A DNA stretch of 64,000 nt from Heterotrichella gracilis (taxonomy: Eukaryota > Sar > Xanthophyceae > Tribonematales > Xanthonemataceae), in the NCBI GenBank assembly GCA_032358255.1, contig JAULBX010002889.1:62001-126000 (forward strand). Direction: 5' to 3'. The translations under genes and the position numbers were made by a program. Under the pieces are notes generated by a model that did no database searches, was not told where the DNA came from, and was given only the letters and a program-made list of their open reading frames with translations. Each line of letters begins with the position of its first letter. The first letter of the stretch is position 1. This document shows positions 57,947 to 64,000 of the stretch, piece after piece.

Positions 57947-59940
57947 GGAGAGCAGGAGGTCAATATGGGGGCTGGTGCGCAGCTGTTGGGGTTTTGGGGG
58001 GTGCAGGTTGGGGGGTTAAGGGTGGGGGATAAGGCAGGGCTTGGCTATGCCAGCCTTCGGTGTGCAAGCTGTGCAGTTTACCAAGATCTAGGCCACTGGC
58101 GTGTGCCGTACAATAGGCAGGAGGTTTGTGGTGTGTGATGCATCAACGCGCAGGGTGGGCAAAGGGGGGCTGTGGGTTGCTGCGCAGCTAGCTGCCGTGG
58201 GGGTAGCGTGACCGAAACGTATGTGGTTGGAAACCCTTACACTGTTGGAAACGTTTCTTCTCAGTGATGGCAAGCCTGGGATATTTACGGCCGTTCTGGT
58301 CGAAACAGCAGCACTTGTTGCGCAATGATGTCCTCTGCAACACTTTTTTGGCACAATATCCTTGCACCGGTATGCAAGGAGGGAAAAACCCCAAAAAATA
58401 TATTTATCACTCTTGTTGGAACGGCATCCCGGTCATGTACGTCACTCCCAGCGTTCCACGCACCATTTTCAATTTGGTTCCCCATTTTTGGCTCTCCAAC
58501 TGGTGCTGCCAAGGGTCCGGTTTGGTTGGCCACACCTTGCTTCAATGGCCCTACCTAGTTTGTTCCTCCTTAGGGTGGGTCCACTGTCTCCAACTAATGT
58601 GCCTCCAGTGTTCCCTTGACAAAGGGGCGCTGACTCTCAAGGAGTAAGGTGGTGTTGCTGTATTGTGGCGACTCCTGCTGTGAACCGTGCTGTTTTCCAA
58701 CACAGCAGGCTGCACGGGTTTTCTTCATGGGCTGGGTTTTTCACTCCCTGTGGCATCCATCTTTTGGGGGTGCCACTCCACGAACTGCACTGGTCTGTTA
58801 GCTACGTAGTGACTCAATAAGTTGGCTGTCCCTTGCGGAACGTTCACCCGCAAGGCAGTGTTGCAAGGCAAGTGTTGCTGAAGGTATGTGTGGGCAATCA
58901 GTCCCGTGTGACCAACCATAGTGCTCACTGTTTGCCTTGCTTGCGCGGTTTCCAAGTGCGCATGTGTGTCAAGGGTTTGCTTGTCACACGTGCAACGCCG
59001 CAGGAAGCAAACAAGGTTGGGCATAAGTGTGAAACCAAGTGTGCAAGGGGTCGCTGGTGGGGGAGAGGGTGGTGATAGAAACGCTGCAGGCCAGGAATCA
59101 ATTCCTGGCAAGAGGTATATTGGTGCCAGCAGCAAAATGCTTTTGATATGCAGAGGTTTAATTGGCAAACTGGGTTTCACGTTTGAGTGTTTACATTGCT
59201 GTTGACATCCCCTTGTGCGTTGTGTGCTTGAACAATCAGCCTTAATCGGACTGTAACAAGGATCGATACCTTACCGGAGAGCTTCTGTGTCACGAAAGCT
59301 GGTAAAGAAGGTATCAACCGCAACTTAACTGGTTGGCTTGGCTCTGATGTCTAGCGAATACCCGCGCGGACCAGGCGGGCGAACCCTGGCCTATCCTCGG
59401 TCGGATATGGATGATATTCTCATGAGGAGGGGAGGTCAACTCGCCCCTGATTCCGGCAGTTCACGACAGGTGGGCGTTTGCAAATTCAAGCCGACATAAT
59501 CTGACCCCCAAAGCAGTTGGGATCCCCTTAGGGATCGATGAGTATTCGCGAAATCTGAGGAGAAAGGTACTTTTTAGTCCACATGGGACCCAAATGTTAT
59601 TTTTTGCCCATGTGACTGCCCATGTGATGTCCGCCGATGACTCACGCGGACCACAAAACTCCGGAAGGTCCATACGAAAGCCCCTTTTTTGCTGAAACCT
59701 TCGCGCCAAACGCCATCGGACAACGCTTATGAAGGCACAGCCTCGTGTTTGCTGGACTCTTTACATGTCTGGGCAAGGTGAGGGAGAGATGCCTTGCTGC
59801 CCACACCACATTCTTTGCAAAACATGGTACCAGGCATGGGCACGAGTCTTGGGTTTTGCGTAGCTAGCCACCCACCGACCAGTGGTTGCACACCTCCTCA
59901 CGCGACCGCTAGACCTGGGTCCTCTGCTAAACAATGCGAT
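57947..59940. other. intergenic, no gene recognised
   Basis: Downstream flank of the winged-helix gene and upstream flank of the DHQS gene. An 82-codon minus frame at 59709-59461 (RREFCGPRESS-like) has no recognised family. No rRNA or tRNA signature seen. Confidence 0.3.
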
Positions 59941-59942
59941 AA

Positions 59943-62900
59943 GTGAAGTCACTAGCAGTTGCCCCAACGTGTTCGCTGCAACGCAACATGCTGCCCTCGC
60001 CAAGGCATGGCAACGTCATCACGAGCGCCCCACTGCTCGTGGCCCGCCTCCCCTCCCCCTCGACGACTCCCGCTATTGGGCACCACCACCGGGGTCTTGC
60101 TTCCTACTCACACGTTGGGTCCCGACCACGTACACCATGCTCCGGCGCCCAGCCCCTATCACCCAACCGCGCCAGGCCAGGGGTGTGTGCCAGGAGAGAT
60201 AGAGGCAGTGGCATGCGGGGAGCGAAACTGGCTGTGGCACACGCTGCCAGGCAGGTGGAACAAGACAAAGTGGTGTGGATCCAGACGAACAACAAGGTAG
60301 GATACAATTGTAGCGTAATATAGCTGATTGTACATGCCCACATTGCGCAGCCATATGCATGCATGTGTCTAGCCACCTCTAAGTTGGCATGCATACGGCA
60401 ATCTGCAAACATTCACGCTACACGGCTGAAAACCGTACACTGCAATCTATACCTAGTCACTATTGAGGAGCACTCATGGCGCATCCTATATGCATGCGTG
60501 TCGGGCCCATTTGCATGCATAAAACCATGGACTCGACGGCATGCTTTTGAAAGCCCAGGGCATCACTTTGAATCTAATGCCATTTGTGCGGGGTTTATGT
60601 CGCATTCTATGATTCAAGCATGCCTGTTGTGTATAGCCCACGTAGCCCACATGGTCCACTTGGTGGCCCTCAACCCTATCATACGCGGACTCACCGGATG
60701 CCAAAACCCTCCGGGCGTGTTTCGTCACTCACCTGAGTGTCTGTCTCGCAGTATAGCTTGTGATCACCACTGCGTTGGAGCTGGGCTTTGACACCTTTGT
60801 CTTCCCGGAGGACCAAGGAGGGGGCCAGGCAGCATCCAGCTTGGCCAAGCTGCACGTGCTGCTGCTGCACCCAGATGGCAGGCTGATGAACGACAGTGGT
60901 GATCAGGTGGGGCGTTTTTTCAGATGCATGCGGATACCTTGCATGGGTGACGGTGGCAGGAAACAAGGTGCACAGCACTGTCTACGTCCGGCTCCATTGA
61001 GCACTGCTTAGGGTTCAGGGTTTAGCGTGCAGCTTCCAGCTTGGCCAAGCGGCTCATGCTGCTGCTGCACCCGAATGACAGGCTGTGCAACGACCAGGGG
61101 GTGCAGGTAGGGTGCATGGCATGCAGCAGGGTTTCGTATGTGCCGCGGTGGCGCAAACAAATATGTGCACTTCTAGGCTGTTGGGCTTAGAGTTAAGGGT
61201 TTTAGGCGGACCCAGCTTGGCCAAGCTGCGTGTCTGCTGCTGCGCCTGAATGGCAGGCTGGTCAGCGACCAATGGGAGCAGGTGGGGCTTTAATGAGATG
61301 CATGCTGACACGTTGCATGGGTGACGGTGGCGGGGAACAATGTGCACAGCATCGACCACACCCACTCCGATGAGCACTGGTTAGGGTTTAGGGTTAAGGG
61401 TGTTGGTCACGGGCACTGATCAGGGCTGAGGGTTCAGGCAATTCACTTTGTCTACAGTACCCCCTACACGTACACGCGTATACAGTGCTCTGATGCACCA
61501 TGGCAACCCCCTCAGTACTCCTCCCTCACCGCCGTGTGCCATCGTGTGTGCCTCAGGTGGGCGTGGTGGTGGGTGTGGATGGAAGCACACAGGCAGCGGA
61601 GGCAGCGGCTGCGTGTGCGCCACCTGGCACCGTAGTGGTGTTTGATGCAACTGATTGGCAGGTAGGTGTGGGGGGGTGTGGGGGTTGGTGCGGGTGGGCA
61701 AGTGGGTGGGATGGGTCAAAAATATGTTTGATGCAGAGGACTGGTGTGTACAAGGATGCACTAGACAGGAAGCAGGCAGCGGGTGCCTCATATTGTAATT
61801 GTCATGCTTGTCATAATATTGTAAGGTAATAGCAACTGTAATTGTGAGGGTGGCAAGGCGGTGGGTGTGGGCGGTTGAGAGGGGTATAAAGGAGTACTTG
61901 GTACTCCTATATACTAAGTACTCCTACGCCTAGGAGGACTGCAGGAGGATTGCACATCGCACTTGATGTGCAATCACTGTGCCTACCCCTGCAGGTTATT
62001 CCCGCAGAAAACCTGGTGGCAGCGTGCCAGGGCACAGGCGCCCGGCTATTGGCGGTGGTGGGGGGTGCGGCGGGTGCTGAGGTGATGCTGGGGGCGCTGG
62101 AGGTGGGGGTGGATGGGGTGGTGCTGCGCACAGAAAACCCTAGCCAGGTGAGAGGGAAACCCCTAGCTGAACGGGGGGAAACCATGAACGTGCTATTTGC
62201 ACCCTCTTTCCAGCATCGGTTCAAAATTGAAACTCTGTGTACTGTGGTGACTACGTGATTGTGTACTTATATTTCACGTATTTTTCACGTATTCTGCTGT
62301 ACTGGAAATGATAAAAGTATGACAAGGGGAAAAATTACACAAAATGCGAGAATCTATTGTCTTTCTTTGTTGCCAGCCTTTTCTGTGCACCTCGCAGGTG
62401 CGACAGCTGGCAGAGCACCTTGCGCAGCAATCCCAGCCCCCTCGCATCCATTTCGCAACCGCCCGAGTCACCTCCTGCCGACCGGTGGGGATGGGGGACC
62501 GAATCTGCGTGGATGTGTGCTCGATGATGAGGCCTGGGGAGGGCTTGCTGGTGGGCTCCTTTGCCCGAGGCCAATTTTTGGTGCACTCGGAGTGTGCGGA
62601 ATCCAGCTACATTAACAGTAGGCCCTTCCGTGTGAACGCTGGGCCGGTGAGTGTGCAGCAAACCCAAAACCTGTAGCCCTGTAAGCCCAAACAGAGGGCC
62701 GGTATGGGTGATGGGGGGCAGATCAGTGGGCACGCAACCCTAAACGAAGGGTACTGGTGATAGTAGGTCAAACTGCCAATTTTGACAGCAGTAGGCTTTT
62801 GCCCCCATGTCAAAATTCAGCTACATTAACAGCAGGCCCTTTCGGGTGAACGCGGGGCCGGTGCGTGTGGGGCAAACCCTACACTGTCAGGCCTGAAGTG

Positions 62901-64000
62901 TAAACCCTGGACCGTAATTGGTAGGCCCTTTCGGGTGAATGCGGGGCCGGCAGCAAACCCTAAACCCTGAGTGCCTGAAGCCCAAACCCACCCTGCTGGC
63001 TGATACGAGGCCGAACAGTGTGCAAGCAACCCTACACCAAGGGCAGTAAGATAATTTGGTCCCAAACCAGGGGATTAACTATTATTTGACTTTTCACTCC
63101 CCTGTAGGTCCATTCCTACTGCGTCCTCCCTGGCGACCGCACCGCCTACCTGTCTGAGCTGTGTGCGGGCCAGGGGGTGATGGTGGTGGATGAGCAGGGG
63201 GCGTCCAGGGTGGCGGTGGTGGGGAGGGTCAAGATGGAGCGGCGGCCCCTGGTGCTGGTGGAGGCGCAGACAGAGAACGGCACCAGGTGGGTGTAATGCA
63301 TCTCTAAATTAAAGTGAATTCATTTTTTTTTATCATTTTTGAACGACATGCCGGGGGCGCGCACAGACAGAAAATGGCACCAGGTGAATTGAATGCAATT
63401 CCAAGTCAAGTATATTTTAATCTAAAAATCATGCGACAGGAAATGGCAGCAGGTGGGGTTAATTCTCTTTTTAGTTTACCTGTAATTCACTTGTAAACCA
63501 ATTTCCTATACAATGGTGGTGGCGTGCGCATACCAGAAGTGGTACCAGGGGGTCAACGCGTTTCCCCATAGCACCATAAATTGTACTAAAAACCATACCA
63601 GTTTTGGGTAATACAATGTAAACCTACGGTTGCCCAGCCTATTGTGAGGCCTCTTCCCCCGCCTGTAGGCACAGCATCATGCTCCAGAACGCAGAAACAG
63701 TGCGCTTGGTGGGGCCTCAAGCACACAAGGAAACCCTTCCACGGTCCATGGGAACCCTTCCCCAGGGTTGCATCACAGCCCTTGCCAGCTCAGCAGCAGC
63801 AGTGCCAATTGGCGCCAGCTCAGAAAGTGCAGCGCCGGGTGGCACTGATTCACCTGTGGCAGTGCCAGGTGGCGCCAGCTCGGAAGCTGGAGTGGCGCCC
63901 TGGCGTGCCATTTCTGTGTCCCTGCTCCAGACGGGTGACCTGGTGTATGTGTATGAGCAGACTGCTGCTCGGCATACAGGCATTAGCATACAGGAGATGC
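59943..64000 (+). CDS. type II (archaeal-type) 3-dehydroquinate synthase, 3' end outside window
   Basis: Exons 59943-60296, 60757-60906, 61557-61661, 61995-62147, 62398-62646, 63108-63286 and 63669-64000+ close in phase (508 codons seen). Signatures of DHQS II: KVVWIQTNNK, TTALELGFDTFVFPED, IPAENLVAACQ, GVDGVVLRTENPSQ, PVGMGDRICVDVCSMM, GEGLLVGSFARGQFLVHSE, SRPFRVNAGPVHSY, YLSELCAGQGVMVVD, VGRVKMERRPLVLVEA and LQNAETVRLV. In archaea this enzyme makes 3-dehydroquinate from an amino-deoxy-heptulosonate precursor, not by the AroB route. The ~90 N-terminal residues are basic and Ser/Pro-rich, like a plastid transit peptide. The last exon has a ~60-residue Gly/Ala/Ser insertion (AVPGGASSEAG) before SLLQTGDLVYVYEQ. 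Only a few residues should lie beyond the window. Confidence 0.9.
61020..61290 (+). pseudogene. two echoes of DHQS exon 60757-60906 (donor side)
   Basis: 61028-61115 and 61208-61285 repeat 60834-60912 ('cagcttggccaagctg', 'gcaggctg...aacgac', 'gcaggt'). Both keep a GT after CAG. In the first, 'ggtgcaggtagggtgcatgg' continues into intron-like sequence shared with 60906-60945. Confidence 0.88.
62812..62970 (+). pseudogene. two echoes of DHQS exon 62398-62646 (donor side)
   Basis: 62816-62885 ('agctacattaacagcaggcc', 'ctttcgggtgaacgcgggg', 'ccggtg') and 62918-62962 repeat 62604-62665, with the donor preserved in the first copy and lost in the second. The intron word 'ggcaaaccct' is copied too. 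Confidence 0.88.
63355..63465 (+). pseudogene. two short echoes of DHQS exon 63108-63286 (donor side)
   Basis: 'cacagacagaaaatggcacc' (63363) and 'gcgacaggaaatggcagcag' (63432) repeat 'cgcagacagagaacggcacc' (63266), each followed by AGGTG. Weak third member near 63527 (cataccagaagtggtaccag). Confidence 0.75.

Noticed and set aside
59230-59760. possible rRNA or organelle insertion
   Set aside because: The stretch has an RNA-like look but no conserved rRNA block that I can identify.

Overview
This window looks like nuclear DNA of a photosynthetic eukaryote of the green lineage, most likely an intron-rich green (chlorophyte or prasinophyte-type) alga. The reasons are: genes split into many short exons with GT-AG (and apparently some GC-AG) introns; plant-type products (a PPR-Smr protein, a DUF1995 protein, a plant-type two-half TauE/SafE protein, and a type II 3-dehydroquinate synthase with a basic, Ser/Pro-rich N-terminal extension); and plant-type telomere-like words (TTTAGGG/CCCTAAA) scattered through introns. 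There are no bacterial operons, and I recognised no rRNA, tRNA, CRISPR array or intact transposon. The species cannot be named from the sequence alone.

Layout. 0.9-5.6 kb: a minus-strand PAP2-type lipid phosphate phosphatase. 7.4-10.7 kb: a ~1.7 kb tandem duplication carrying two decaying copies of an unknown gene. 11.4-16.0 kb: an unrecognised minus-strand modular protein built from paralogous short exons. 16.6-18.7 kb: a secreted Ala-rich protein (+). 19.6-21.4 kb: a probable Pro-rich protein (-). 23.1-23.5 kb: the coiled-coil end of an unknown minus-strand gene. 25.1-27.6 kb: an isochorismatase-family hydrolase (-). 30.3-31.3 kb: a single-domain rhodanese (+). 32.9-37.8 kb: a TauE/SafE transporter (-), divergent from SmG (snRNP core protein G, +, 38.4-39.5 kb). 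40.7-44.6 kb: a PPR-Smr protein (+). 46.3-50.9 kb: a NUMOD3-like / CCHC zinc-knuckle / DUF1995 protein (+). 52.4-57.9 kb: a nuclear protein with a forkhead-like winged helix (+). 59.9-64.0 kb: type II 3-dehydroquinate synthase (+), running off the window end.

Exon models were built by hand from reading frame, splice-site dinucleotides and intron phase. For LPP, ISOC, rhodanese, TauE, SmG, PPR-Smr, DUF1995, winged helix and DHQS II the phases close exactly across every junction listed, which is strong internal evidence. Start codons are the weakest part.

The most striking property of the window is not one gene. Nearly every multi-exon gene carries decayed tandem copies of the edge of one or more of its own exons, with the splice site, lying in the adjacent intron or flank. 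I call them 'exon-edge echoes'. They appear in at least eight genes, sometimes in two to five copies and at graded levels of decay, often beside CCCTAAA/TTTAGGG-like words. They point to an ongoing, genome-wide mechanism of local duplication that lengthens introns and creates decoy exons.
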